Assembly (NCBI GenBank): GCA_963663605.2
Contig: CAXXVF010000002.1
Span: 868,001-932,000 of the forward strand
Direction: 5' to 3'
Source of the DNA: Sporobacter sp963663605
GTDB taxonomy: Bacteria > Bacillota > Clostridia > Oscillospirales > Oscillospiraceae
DNA length: 64,000 bases
Both the position numbers and the translations under genes were made by a program. This document shows, in pieces, positions 40,920-49,402 of the stretch (its first letter is position 1; the number at the start of each line of letters is the position of its first letter). Under the pieces are notes generated by a model that did no database searches, had not been told where the DNA came from, and was given only the letters and a program-made list of their open reading frames with translations.

Positions 40920-41110
40920 AAAGCGGCCGGGAGCCAAAGCTCCCGGCCGCAGTAAGACAAAACAAAATAAATAACGCCCGGTCATGTTTTCATTTCGCCC
41001 TTTGCTTGAGAGATCAGGCACGCCTTTGCGCCTTGACATATCAAAATTGAGAAGGTTCCTTAAAAAATTGCCGTCCTGCAGTCCCCGCAGGCTGCATATC
41101 GATAAATATG
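40920..41110 (-). ncRNA. Structured 5' leader of the AGCS gene, possible divergent glycine riboswitch with terminator
   Basis: Reading the minus strand, the leader contains AAGGCGCAAAGGCG and, 10 nt later, CTCTCAAGCAAAGGGCG. These resemble the CCGAAGGGGCAA and CTCTCAGGCAAAAGGAC core elements of glycine riboswitches, which are known to control such symporters. It ends in the 12-bp terminator GCGGCCGGGAGC / GCTCCCGGCCGC (40923-40950) plus TTTATTATAT. The usual GGAGAG 5' element was not found, so the class is uncertain; leader plus terminator is the firm part. Confidence 0.4.
40923..40950 (-). terminator. Attenuator hairpin upstream of the AGCS gene
   Basis: 12-bp perfect stem with loop CAAA (plus strand), followed on the minus strand by TTTATTATATATATAAAAA and then the ribosome site. 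Confidence 0.75.
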
Positions 41111-41160
41111 TAAGTGCTTTTATGTACGCGATAAGCATTTTACAACTAATCAAGTAGTTT

Positions 41161-42137
41161 CGCAATAATGTTTTAACAATTTTTATAATTTTTTATGACC
41201 GGTGCCTGATTGTATGTAGCCGCCCCCCCGGTCTTTGCCTTAATTGGGCGGCGGGCGGGCGGACTATAAATCCTGCTGACGGGAAATCAATGGGCGGATA
41301 TGGAATCCGCCCCTACGGCTGGGGATGCTAAGGGCGGTGTCCCCTGCGGGCATGCAGGTACGGCGGACGTTTTTGACAATCCTCAGTCGGCGCAGCCGAC
41401 AGCTCCTTTCAAAAGGAGCCTTTGATAACGAGAGGACAGCGGACGGCCAATGGCCGTCCATACGGCGGCGGCTCGGTATGGACAGGGTTCATAAGGGCAG
41501 CAGGCCCTTATACCTTTTAGGGTGGGCGGGCGGGTTTTGGCTCAGTCAGCGAAGCTGACAGCTCCCTCAGGAGAGAGCCTATGAGCGGGAAAGAACACAT
41601 GACGATGCGGCGAGCCGATGAAGGCACGTTGAAAGCGCCAAACCCTCATCCGTCACAGCTAACGCCGTGCCACCCTCCCCCATGGGAAGGCTTTACGGAC
41701 GAGACGAGAAAAACCTCCCAGTGATAAACCGGTTTCCTTCCTAATGCCGGAATTATATAGGCGAAGCCCTCGTTCCTTTAAAAGCGGAGCATGGGGCGAC
41801 AGCCCCATATCTTTAAGGGCGGCGGGCAACACCTTTTAATAGGGGTGTGGGGGGAACCCCCACTCCTCAAATCGCGTAAGCCTCTGCGGAGGCTTTTTGC
41901 CGCCTGACGGCGGCGCACGATTTCCGGACGGGAACCAGTTCCCCCCGGATACCCCCTTCCGCTCTCCGAGGGGACGAAAGTAAAACACATTATTCATATC
42001 AGGGGGGATCATAAGGGCCGCAGTCCCTTTTTAATAGGTGTGGGGGGGGAACCCCCGCTCCTTTAAGGGCGGCGGGCGGGATATGAATAAAAGGGGACGC
42101 CATGAAGGCGTCCCCTACAATAAAACGCGTATAAAAT
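41161..42137. repeat. Large composite repeat island
   Basis: About 980 bp without a gene. Family-3 G-rich units at about 41220-41265, 41505-41540, 41756-41870 and 42005-42085. GTAG hairpins at 41292-41316, 41441-41463 (GGACGGCCAATGGCCGTCC) and 42093-42118 (next to the zupT stop). CTCAGTCGGC double hairpins at 41374-41423 and 41541-41581. A hairpin AAGCCTCTGCGGAGGCTTTTT near 41877-41900 looks terminator-like. Confidence 0.8.
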
Positions 42138-42932
42138 TCAGACGAATAGCCACAGGCTCAGGGCCATGACGGCCATACCGCCAATGAGACCATATATCGA
42201 CAGATGGTGCTTGCCGTATTCCCGGGCCGAGGGCAGAAGCTCATCGAGCGAGATAAAAACCATGATGCCAGCCACGGCGGCAAACAGAATGCCGTAAACG
42301 ACGTCGCTCATAAAGGGCAGAAGGATCAGATACCCGATAAGCGCGCCGATCGGCTCCGACAGGCCGGAGGCAAACGACCAGATAAACGCTTTCTTTTTGT
42401 TCCCTGTCGCGTAGTAAACGGGTACCGACACGGCGATGCCCTCCGGTATGTTATGTACGGCGATGGCGACGACGATCGGTATCGCCACTTCCGGCGACTG
42501 GAGCGCCGATACGAATGTAGCAAGCCCTTCCGGGAAGTTGTGGATGGCGATGGCCAGCGCCGTAAACGCCCCCGTTCGCATGAGTTTGATCTGGCCGGAC
42601 TCCGGCGGCGCGCCGACCATTTTCACCTCGTGAGGGTTTTGTTCGCTCGGGAGCAGCCGGTCTATCAGTCCCATGACGAGCATGCCGCCGAAAAAAGCCG
42701 CGATCGTAACGAGCAGGCCCGCCTTGTCCCCCATCGACGCGGAAAGACTGTCTTTGGCTTTAAAGAAAATCTCGATCATCGAGACATAGATCATAACGCC
42801 TGCGGAAAAACCGAGGCTTACGGACAGGAACCGTTTGTTCGTTTTTTTCGCGAAGAACGCGATGGTGCTGCCGATGCCGGTCGACAGGCCGGCAATCAGC
42901 GTCAGGGCAAAGGCCAGCAATATGTTATTCAT
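42138..42932 (-). CDS. zupT: ZIP-family divalent metal transporter (ZupT-like)
   Basis: 264-aa importer of Zn2+ and possibly Fe2+/Mn2+, eight membrane helices. The two metal-site helices carry ALAIAIHNFPEGLATFVS and AIAVHNIPEGIAVSVPVYY, the ZIP signatures, and the C-terminal part reads AGIMVFISLDELLP. AGGAG lies 6 nt before the ATG. The 3' end touches a repeat island. No metal-regulator gene is adjacent. Confidence 0.93.
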   Translation of the reverse strand: MNNILLAFALTLIAGLSTGIGSTIAFFAKKTNKRFLSVSLGFSAGVMIYVSMIEIFFKAKDSLSASMGDKAGLLVTIAAFFGGMLVMGLIDRLLPSEQNPHEVKMVGAPPESGQIKLMRTGAFTALAIAIHNFPEGLATFVSALQSPEVAIPIVVAIAVHNIPEGIAVSVPVYYATGNKKKAFIWSFASGLSEPIGALIGYLILLPFMSDVVYGILFAAVAGIMVFISLDELLPSAREYGKHHLSIYGLIGGMAVMALSLWLFV

Positions 42933-43147
42933 ATCTAACTCCTATGTCTTAACAAGCGCGGCTTCTGCCGCGTCTTTTAATATTCTGTTTTTTTATTATA
43001 CCTTTTTCGACACCGATCCGTCAATGATTCATACCGTTTCCGCAGGTATGAACCGGTTACAGAAGCTTCGCAAATAAAGCACACCGGTCATCTGCTTACG
43101 GACTGGCGAAAAGTGATTGTTTAAAAAGCCTGCTTGAATGACAGCTG

Positions 43148-43257
43148 AAAGCCCGCCGGAAGGCGGGCTTTACCTTAAAGGGCGGCGGGCGGAATTTGAA
43201 CCAGGGATACGCAGAGATAATCAGGACTAACGGGACGATGTGGGCATCGTCCCCTAC
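43148..43257. repeat. Hairpin, family-3 unit and GTAG hairpin upstream of zupT
   Basis: GCCCGCC / GGCGGGC hairpin (43151-43157, 43162-43168) with TTTACC, then AAAGGGCGGCGGGCGG (family 3), then GGGACGATGTGGGCATCGTC + CCCTAC (43232-43257). Confidence 0.7.
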
Positions 43258-43329
43258 GCGGACGGAAAACGTCGTACGGCACAATGGCCGTTCCTGCTCC
43301 TTTTATAAGACCTTTTTATTGTTGCATAA

Positions 43330-43355
43330 CAAAGCCCGCCAAACGGCGGGCTTTG
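43330..43355 (-). terminator. Terminator of the HPr gene
   Basis: CAAAGCCCGCC / GGCGGGCTTTG (43330-43340 with 43345-43355), loop AAAC; TTTG on the minus side. 62 bp beyond the HPr stop. Confidence 0.65.
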
Positions 43356-43417
43356 CGTAGTATATATAAAATAATCAGCTTCTAAATATATGCAACGGCC
43401 TGCATCAAAGCTTGCTT

Positions 43418-43681
43418 TTATTCGGCGAAGTCCGAGTCGATCAGCTGGCACAGCGTATCTACAGCTGAAACTTCGTCGGAACCGTCTCCGATGATGCTGA
43501 TCGTGGCGCCCTTGGCCACGCCGAGAGATAAAACACCCAGAAGGCTTTTTGCGTTGACGCGCCGGTCGTCTTTTTCGATCCAAATACTGCTTTTAAACTC
43601 GTTTGCTTTCTGTATTAAGAAGGTGGCGGGTCTGGCGTGAAGGCCAACCTGGTTCATAATGGTCGCTGTTTTAATGTACAT
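43418..43681 (-). CDS. ptsH: HPr-family phosphocarrier protein
   Basis: 87-aa cytoplasmic phosphocarrier. His15 in GLHARPA (site phosphorylated by enzyme I) and Ser46 in NAKSLLGVLSLGV (site of HPr kinase) are both present, so it can serve both sugar transport and carbon catabolite control; Crh lacks the His. AAGGAGG lies 7 nt before the ATG. It stands alone rather than in a ptsHI operon, as is common in Clostridia. Confidence 0.92.
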   Translation of the reverse strand: MYIKTATIMNQVGLHARPATFLIQKANEFKSSIWIEKDDRRVNAKSLLGVLSLGVAKGATISIIGDGSDEVSAVDTLCQLIDSDFAE

Positions 43682-43884
43682 ATGCTTTCCTCCTTAAAGA
43701 AAAACGGCATTATTTTATTGTCAGTCGAATCGTTTTTTCCTTCTCCTTATATTTGTACTTTACCAAAATCATGCTTCTGCGTCAAGGCGATTTTGTAATA
43801 ATTTCTTAACATTTTCCAAAAAAGTGTGCGTATGACCATTCGTTTTTACAAAACCGGACTGCAGCCGGTCTGTAAATCGCAACG

Positions 43885-46257
43885 CTATTTCAGTTCGACG
43901 ATCGTCACGCCGGCCTCGCCTTCTCCGAAACGCCCCAGACGGAACGCTTTGACGTTGCCGTCGCGTTTCAGGCTCTGATGGACGGCTTTGCGCAGTGCGC
44001 CCGTCCCCTTCCCGTGGATGACGGTTACCGTTTCAAGCCTTCCCAGGCGCGCGCTGTCCAAAAACCGTTCCAGGACCGGGATCGCTTCGTCCGTCATCAT
44101 GCCCCTGATATCCAGCTCCGGTTTTGCCGCCGCCGCCTTAAACGCCGACGTTGATTTTTGAATCTGCTTTTTGACGGCGGCCTGCGTGTCGCTTTCCGTC
44201 AGCCGGACCTCGTCGGGACCGGCCGTGATCTTCATGACGCCGGCCTGCAGCGTCAATGTGCCGTCTTCGGAAACGGATATGACGTCCGCCGTCGTGCCCA
44301 GACCGACGAGCTTGACTTTATCGCCGGGCCTGATCGGCCGCGTCGGCTGCGCGTCCTCCTCGTCCGCCTCTTTCGGGCCGAGCGCGTCCTCGGCTTCGTT
44401 GAGCTTGCGGTACAGTTCGGATTTTTCGGCGTTCAGCTTCTGCCAGTCGGCTGCCTGCGCCTCGGCGCGCATGCGTCCGAGCTCTTCCAGAACGCCGTCC
44501 GCCGTATCCCGCGCCTGTTTTAATATCCTGTTTGCTTCGCGCCGGGCGAGCTGGGCCGCTTTTTCCCGTTCGCGCTCCGTATGATCTCTGTTTTCGCGCG
44601 CCTTCGCCGCGTTCTCACGCGTTTCGGCGAGAGTCCGGCGCGTCTCGGCCGCTTCGTCCTCCATCTGACGCCGCGTTTTTTCCAGGCTGCCCAGCACTTC
44701 TTCGACCGACGCGCTCTCCGTGTTGACACGGCTTTTTGCGTCCTCGATGACCGCGTCGGGAAGGCCGAGGCGGGACGAGATTGCAAAGGCGTTGGATTTG
44801 CCGGGTACGCCGATGAGAAGCCGGTAGGTCGGGCGCAGCGTCTCGACGTCGAATTCGCACGAGGCGTTTATGACGCCCTGCGTCGTGATCGCAAAGTGCT
44901 TAAGCTCCGCGTAGTGCGTCGTGGCGGCGATGCGCGCGCCGCCGGCACGCGCGTGCTCGATGACGGCAATCGCGAGCGCCGCGCCTTCGACGGGGTCTGT
45001 GCCCGCGCCGAGCTCGTCGAACAGAAGCAGCGCGCCGCTGTCGTTTTCGCTTAAAATGCCGACGATATTCGTCATATGCGAGGAAAATGTGGACAGCGAC
45101 TGCTCAATCGACTGCTCGTCGCCGATGTCGGCCAGAATCTTCGTGAAAACGGGCAGCGCGCTGCCGTCGTCGGCCGGTATGTGCAGCCCGCAGTACGCCA
45201 TAGCCGCAAGCAGGCCCAGCGTTTTGAGCGTGACGGTCTTGCCGCCGGTGTTGGGGCCTGTGATGATGAGCGTATCGAACGCGCCGCCAAGCTCTATGTC
45301 GATGGGAACGGCCGTCTTCGCGTCGAGCAGCGGGTGCCGCGCGCGCTTAAATCTGAGGCAGCCGTCGGCGGCGAGCGCCGGACAGCCGGCGTTTAAGCGG
45401 TAAGACAGTTTTGCTTTGGCAAAGATCAAATCGAGCGCCGTTAAAATCGTGAAGTCCGTAATGATATCGTCGCCGTGCGCGGCGACGTCCGCCGAGAGCT
45501 CCATGAGGATACGCTCGATCTCCTGCTTTTCCTTCGCCAGCAGCTCGCGGATCTCATTGTTCAGCTCCACGGCGGCCATCGGCTCGATGAAAAACGTCGC
45601 GCCGGAGGCGGACACGTCGTGAACAAGTCCCGGCAGAGCCGATTTCTGCTCGGCTTTGACGGGAACGACGTACCGGTCGTTTTTGACGGTGATGATCGGT
45701 TCCTGCAGCGCCTTGGCATATGTGGACGAGGATATGATCCGGCTGAGCGTCTGGCGGATCTTGTCCGAAGCCAGACGCATCTTCCGGCGGATATCCGAAA
45801 GCTCCGGACTGGCCGAGTCGGCGATCTCTTCGATGCCGACGACGCAGGCGGATATCTTGCCCTCTAAAAACTTGTTGGCTACGAGCGCATCGAACAGGTG
45901 GTCGATTTCCGTTTTTTCGGCCTTGTCGCCGAAGGCGTACGATACGGCGCTTTGCGCCGTTCGCAGGAGCGCTGCGACGTCCATAAGCTCCTGTGTGTTC
46001 AGCATGCCGCCCATGTCCGCGCGCCGGACCGAGCTGCGCACGTCCTTTATGGCGGAAAACGACGGACTGCCCTTGAGCGTCATCATGTCTTTGGCGGCGG
46101 TCGTTTCCGCAAGGCGGCTTCGCACCTCGCCCTCATTGTCCGACGGGCGCAGTTTTACGGCCGCCTCCCTGGCGTCGCCGCTGACCGCCTCTTTGGCAAG
46201 CATGTCCAGCACGGCGGGCAGCTCCAGCGTTTTGAGCGATTTTTCGTACAGTGTCAT
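43885..46257 (-). CDS. mutS2: Endonuclease MutS2 (ribosome rescue/recombination factor)
   Basis: 790-aa MutS-family ATPase without the mismatch-recognition domain. In order: N-terminal core (SLKTLELPAVLDMLAKEA), clamp/coiled-coil region, ATPase with Walker A GPNTGGKTVTLKT and the DELGAGTDPVEGAALAIAVI segment, a long charged coiled coil, a KOW-like linker (RPGDKVKLVGLGTTADVISV) and a C-terminal Smr domain with LDIRGMMTDEA and IHGKGTGALRKAV. In Firmicutes it resolves collided ribosomes and suppresses recombination. ATG at 46257 (AAAGGAAC upstream). Confidence 0.95.
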   Translation of the reverse strand: MTLYEKSLKTLELPAVLDMLAKEAVSGDAREAAVKLRPSDNEGEVRSRLAETTAAKDMMTLKGSPSFSAIKDVRSSVRRADMGGMLNTQELMDVAALLRTAQSAVSYAFGDKAEKTEIDHLFDALVANKFLEGKISACVVGIEEIADSASPELSDIRRKMRLASDKIRQTLSRIISSSTYAKALQEPIITVKNDRYVVPVKAEQKSALPGLVHDVSASGATFFIEPMAAVELNNEIRELLAKEKQEIERILMELSADVAAHGDDIITDFTILTALDLIFAKAKLSYRLNAGCPALAADGCLRFKRARHPLLDAKTAVPIDIELGGAFDTLIITGPNTGGKTVTLKTLGLLAAMAYCGLHIPADDGSALPVFTKILADIGDEQSIEQSLSTFSSHMTNIVGILSENDSGALLLFDELGAGTDPVEGAALAIAVIEHARAGGARIAATTHYAELKHFAITTQGVINASCEFDVETLRPTYRLLIGVPGKSNAFAISSRLGLPDAVIEDAKSRVNTESASVEEVLGSLEKTRRQMEDEAAETRRTLAETRENAAKARENRDHTEREREKAAQLARREANRILKQARDTADGVLEELGRMRAEAQAADWQKLNAEKSELYRKLNEAEDALGPKEADEEDAQPTRPIRPGDKVKLVGLGTTADVISVSEDGTLTLQAGVMKITAGPDEVRLTESDTQAAVKKQIQKSTSAFKAAAAKPELDIRGMMTDEAIPVLERFLDSARLGRLETVTVIHGKGTGALRKAVHQSLKRDGNVKAFRLGRFGEGEAGVTIVELK

Positions 46258-46289
46258 AGTGTGTTCCTTTGTGTGTTTTTGGGGGGATT

Positions 46290-46339
46290 TACAATCCTCA
46301 GTCGGCACAGCCGACAGCTCCTTTCAAAAGGAGCCTTTT
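46290..46339. repeat. CTCAGTCGGC double-hairpin repeat, downstream of the DUF559 gene
   Basis: ACAATCCTCAGTCGGCACAG then CCGACAGCTCCTTTCAAAAG and GAGCCTTTT. Together with the copy at 46736-46786, in the same orientation, it brackets the DUF559 gene with only a few bases between. Confidence 0.85.
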
Positions 46340-46341
46340 AG

Positions 46342-46710
46342 TCAATGTGTCTGATCAAGTATCGCCTTCTCTATCGCTTGGCATACGCCGTTAAAATTAT
46401 AGTCGATATCCGAATTTTTAAAGCGTATTACCACAAGACCCAGACTCTCAAGAAAATCCGTCCTCTGTTTATCATATTCGATTGCATTCTTCCCGTAATG
46501 CTGAATACCATCGAGTTCGATTACCAGCTTTGCTTTAGAGCAATAAAAGTCAGCAATGTATTCACCTATAATTCGCTGCCGGTTGAATCGTAAAGGATGA
46601 TTTCTGAGAAAGTCGTACCATAGATGGTTTTCCTGTTTCGTCGCGTCTTTGAGCAGTTTTCGGGAGTATGGACTCAATTTTTTGTTTCGCGGCAAGAGCT
46701 CGTCATCCAT
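46342..46710 (-). CDS. DUF559 (PD-(D/E)XK, Vsr-like) endonuclease-domain protein
   Basis: 122-aa protein of the restriction-endonuclease-like fold. After SPYSRKLLKDATKQENHLWY come FNRQRIIGEYIADFYCSKAK, LVIELDGIQHYGKNAIEYDK and FLESLGLVVIRFKNSDI. The Asp in ADFYC and the ELDG pair fit the nuclease active site. Function of this family is unproven. ATG at 46710 has GGAGGAGA upstream. The gene is tightly flanked by two same-orientation copies of a dispersed repeat, as if gene and repeats form one mobile unit. Confidence 0.88.
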   Translation of the reverse strand: MDDELLPRNKKLSPYSRKLLKDATKQENHLWYDFLRNHPLRFNRQRIIGEYIADFYCSKAKLVIELDGIQHYGKNAIEYDKQRTDFLESLGLVVIRFKNSDIDYNFNGVCQAIEKAILDQTH

Positions 46711-46735
46711 ACTGTCTCCTCCGATGCCTCCGTCT

Positions 46736-46786
46736 GACAATCCTCAGTCGGCGCAGCCGACAGCTCCTTTCAAAAGGAGCCTTTTT
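46736..46786. repeat. CTCAGTCGGC double-hairpin repeat, upstream of the DUF559 gene
   Basis: GACAATCCTCAGTCGGCGCA then GCCGACAGCTCCTTTCAAAA and GGAGCCTTTTTT. Same orientation as the copy at 46290-46339. It is followed at 46825-46880 by a family-3 unit ending next to the stop of the lipoprotein gene. Confidence 0.85.
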
Positions 46787-46886
46787 TACGTCCGCCTTTA
46801 TGCTTCTTATCGTTTATTTTAACAAGCGGGATCATAAGGGCGGAGCCCTTATACCTTTCTCGGGCGGCGGGCGGGATAATATCTAA

Positions 46887-47324
46887 TCAGTCGACAGGCT
46901 GAAGCTCTATAGTCTGCACCGTTCCGTCGATCTCAATGGTCACCGTTATTTCCGCGTCGTCCGGCGGAAGATTGGCTGCGCCGCCTTCGTTTTTAAAAAT
47001 AATCGGGTTTTCCTTCGGCGGTCCATCCAATGAACTCGCACCGCCCGAGGATAACGCATCATAGGATATTTTAAAACGCTCGACCGCAGACAGCTCTGAA
47101 ATGTCGCCTTTATATGTGACGGTCATTTCTTTTTTAGAATCGCCGTCGAGCTGCAGTTTGCCGTCTTCACGCCACCAGATATGGGTTGTATCAAAAACAT
47201 ATACGGCGCTCCATGAATCATTTTCGCCCTCATAGGTATATGAATATGTATTGATTTCTTTTTGAGCGCAGCCGGAAAAGCAGATCAAACACGCGAGTAT
47301 AAACGCCGCTGTAACCTTTTTCAT
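46887..47324 (-). CDS. Hypothetical lipoprotein
   Basis: 145 aa with a lipoprotein signal (MKKVTAAFILACLICFSGC, Cys19). The mature part is beta-rich (YTYEGENDSWSAVYVFDTTH, then MTVTYKGDISELSAVERFKI) and ends VTIEIDGTVQTIELQPVD. Similar small lipoproteins of unknown function occur widely in Clostridia. ATG at 47324 follows GAGGTG. Downstream of, and probably co-transcribed with, the membrane protein at 47347-47700. Confidence 0.75.
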   Translation of the reverse strand: MKKVTAAFILACLICFSGCAQKEINTYSYTYEGENDSWSAVYVFDTTHIWWREDGKLQLDGDSKKEMTVTYKGDISELSAVERFKISYDALSSGGASSLDGPPKENPIIFKNEGGAANLPPDDAEITVTIEIDGTVQTIELQPVD

Positions 47325-47346
47325 GTTGCACCTCATTTTGTCATAT

Positions 47347-47700
47347 TTAACGCCGCCTGACATGGACGGCCGTACCGATCAGCAAAGCCGCAAATAAGCC
47401 ATACGGTATAAACAGCGCCGGTACGGGACGGGTAATCATCCAGTTGAGCGCGACCGCCAGAACGACAAAATCGACGCTCAGGATGACGCACACAACACCG
47501 CCAAGAAATAAAAACCGGCCGGCTTTAATATTTATGTAATCCCACGCGTCCTGAGACGCCACAGACCGCTTTTTGCGCCCTACGCCTGAAAGGATGCTCT
47601 TCGGCGATCTTCTGCGCAGGACAAAACCCAAAACCGTCACAATCGCCTGCGGCAGCATCACCAGTCCGATATAGAAAAGGGTCAGTCCGATATCGCTCAT
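47347..47700 (-). CDS. Small membrane protein, possibly SdpI-like
   Basis: 117 aa with three membrane helices (about 8-28, 62-84, 90-110). The loop GRKKRSVASQDAWDYINIKAG resembles the GYRTxxSxxxxxxWxxAN motif of SdpI-type immunity proteins, but the match is loose. Its end overlaps the start region of the lipoprotein gene, pointing to a two-gene unit. Function unknown. Confidence 0.6.
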   Translation of the reverse strand: MSDIGLTLFYIGLVMLPQAIVTVLGFVLRRRSPKSILSGVGRKKRSVASQDAWDYINIKAGRFLFLGGVVCVILSVDFVVLAVALNWMITRPVPALFIPYGLFAALLIGTAVHVRRR

Positions 47701-47721
47701 GTTCCTACTCCGAATGGATTC

Positions 47722-48468
47722 TTACAGCTTCAGCTGTTTATAATAGTCGAGCGTTTTAAAGCCCCGGTCAAGCTGCGCCATGACATAGCGCTCGGCGGCG
47801 CGTGAAAGGCGCGCGAGCGCATCGTCCGGCAGCTTAAACGAAAATACTTTCTTCGGCTCGGCGTACAGGATATAGCGCATCGCGTCAAGCGCGCCGGGAC
47901 ACAGCTCCGCCGTTTCTTCATCGTATCCGCTTTTGCAGGCGCGGCAGAGAACGGTTCCGCCGACAAGGTCCAAAAACGGCGCGTCGATGTCGGCCCGCGC
48001 GCAGGCGGCGCATTCGGAAACGGCCGGTTCGTATCCTGCCAGCCGCATGAGGCGCATCTCAAACGCCGCTTTGACCAAAAGCGGGTTTTTATTGTTTTCA
48101 CTGAGCAAAAAAAGCGCGTTGAGCCCGAGCTGCAGCAGCTCCGGGTTCGGGCTGTCCTCGTCCGACACGGCCTCCAAAAGCTCCGCAAAATACGAGCCGA
48201 GCGCCAAAAGCTCCAGATCGGCCGACAGCCCCTCGAACAGCTCGATCGTCTGCGTTTCGGTCAGCGTCCAGCGGTCCCGACTGTGGTAGAGCGTCATGTC
48301 CGAAAAAGCCAGCGGCTGCGTTGCGGCCGCCAGTTTGCTGCCGCGCCGCATGGCGCCGCGCGCCGAGACGGTCAGCTTCCCTTCGTCCGCCGTCAGCACC
48401 GTTAAAATCCGGCTCGAATCCTTATAGGCCACGGCGCGGAGGACGAGCCCTTTTGTGTTTATGTACAT
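47722..48468 (-). CDS. recO: DNA repair protein RecO
   Basis: Recombination mediator that helps RecA load on SSB-coated DNA. 248 aa: N-terminal OB fold (MYINTKGLVLRAVAYKDSSR, LTVSARGAMRRGSKLA), helical core, and a zinc-binding part CAACARADIDAPFLDL ... CRACKSG with four Cys. ATG at 48468 is about 9 nt after CGGAG; an ATG at 48477 is too close. It belongs to the era-yqzL-recO cluster. Confidence 0.94.
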   Translation of the reverse strand: MYINTKGLVLRAVAYKDSSRILTVLTADEGKLTVSARGAMRRGSKLAAATQPLAFSDMTLYHSRDRWTLTETQTIELFEGLSADLELLALGSYFAELLEAVSDEDSPNPELLQLGLNALFLLSENNKNPLLVKAAFEMRLMRLAGYEPAVSECAACARADIDAPFLDLVGGTVLCRACKSGYDEETAELCPGALDAMRYILYAEPKKVFSFKLPDDALARLSRAAERYVMAQLDRGFKTLDYYKQLKL

Positions 48469-48549
48469 GACGCGCATCTCCGTTGTCGTTCGTAGTATTC
48501 GTTTACGCGGGGCCTGCAGCTATAAGCGGCAGGCCCGCTTTCTTCCGGT

Positions 48550-48684
48550 TTAACGTGCATATTCGGCTCTTTCGCACTTTTTTTCGCCGTGCGGCCGAAG
48601 CATTCCCGCCGATTTTTTATACAATAGATAATACCCAATATCACCGGTTTCGGCGAACAGCTTCCAAAAGTTTTCTGAAGACAT
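48550..48684 (-). CDS. yqzL: YqzL-family small protein
   Basis: 44-aa frame starting 7 nt after GGGAGGT. MSSENFWKLFAETGDIGYYL followed by LYKKSAG matches the short YqzL family (pattern F-W-K-x-F-x-x-T-G-x-I-x-x-Y-L-L-Y), which lies between era and recO in Bacillus and other Firmicutes. Its position before recO supports the call. The function of YqzL is unknown. The recO leader just downstream contains a GGGCCTGC / GCAGGCCC hairpin (about 48510-48537). Confidence 0.8.
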   Translation of the reverse strand: MSSENFWKLFAETGDIGYYLLYKKSAGMLRPHGEKKCERAEYAR

Positions 48685-48784
48685 ATTCATACCTCCCGAT
48701 GTTATTAGTTTTGTCACGCATCTTTAAAAATATCAGCGGCAATATTTTTCGGTCTGAGAATTTTTTCCTGAATTTGTGGACGGG

Positions 48785-49279
48785 TCAGACTTCGTAATAG
48801 TATTCGTCTTCCATCCATTTCGCGGGATTGTTATTTATATATTGCCATATATTCAGACAATCGTTATCATTTCGGATAATATGCTCGTAATAATTACGCT
48901 GCCATAATACCTTGTTTTTTGTTCCGTATATATCATTGTAACGTTTTGTCGTGAATGATTTAAATTGTCTGATAATATCAGGCAGTGACATATTCTCTGC
49001 AGAATTTACCGTAATAATTAAATGTACGTGATTCGGCATAATAACGTATTTTTTGCATATGGCGTTTGTATAATGATTGTTGATGTGGTCTATTGTTTTT
49101 TCGATTTCAATACCTATGTCCGTCAATATAACCTTCGGCGAGTTATTAATATCTATCCAAACGATTTCAGACAGCAGGTTTCTCTTTTTATCGGTGCATA
49201 TTGTTACAAAATAAGTGTAGTTCTGCCGGTAATCGTGATCTTTAAGCCGAAGATTTTTTCGGTTTGGATGATCCATCAT
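48785..49279 (-). CDS. REP-associated tyrosine transposase (RAYT, Y1/HUH family)
   Basis: 164-aa single-strand DNA transposase-like nuclease. Y1_Tnp features: HDYRQNYTYFVTICT near the start, the HUH motif in VIMPNHVHLIITV, FKSFTTKRYND, and LWQRNYYEHIIRNDNDCLNI with the likely catalytic Tyr, ending YINNNPAKWMEDEYYYEV. Strongly AT-rich compared with its neighbours. It sits between yqzL and era, genes normally adjacent, so it was inserted there. Upstream, at 49321 and 49403, are two hairpins that read GTAGGGG at their 5' end on its strand; RAYTs of enterobacteria recognise a GTAG next to REP hairpins. It is the likely source or manager of the dispersed GTAG hairpins. Confidence 0.9.
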   Translation of the reverse strand: MMDHPNRKNLRLKDHDYRQNYTYFVTICTDKKRNLLSEIVWIDINNSPKVILTDIGIEIEKTIDHINNHYTNAICKKYVIMPNHVHLIITVNSAENMSLPDIIRQFKSFTTKRYNDIYGTKNKVLWQRNYYEHIIRNDNDCLNIWQYINNNPAKWMEDEYYYEV

Positions 49280-49320
49280 ATTACCCCATTTTTAGGTTTT
49301 CAACTGTGTTGGACCCTATC

Positions 49321-49346
49321 GGGCCGGCGTGGAAACCGGCCCCTAC
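49321..49346 (-). repeat. GTAG hairpin (REP-like) adjacent to RAYT, copy 1
   Basis: Plus strand GGGCCGGCGTGGAAACCGGC then CCCTAC; on the RAYT strand it starts GTAGGGGCCGG. 42 bp upstream of the RAYT start. Confidence 0.85.
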
Positions 49347-49402
49347 AACGGCGACCGCAGTTCGGTGCGTCGGTTTATGTGCCGACGGCATCCGGGCTTT
49401 CC

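Noticed and set aside
40920..41110. Lysine riboswitch or T-box for the AGCS leader
   Set aside because: No T-box sequence (AGGGTGGNACCGCG) and no lysine-aptamer core elements were found.
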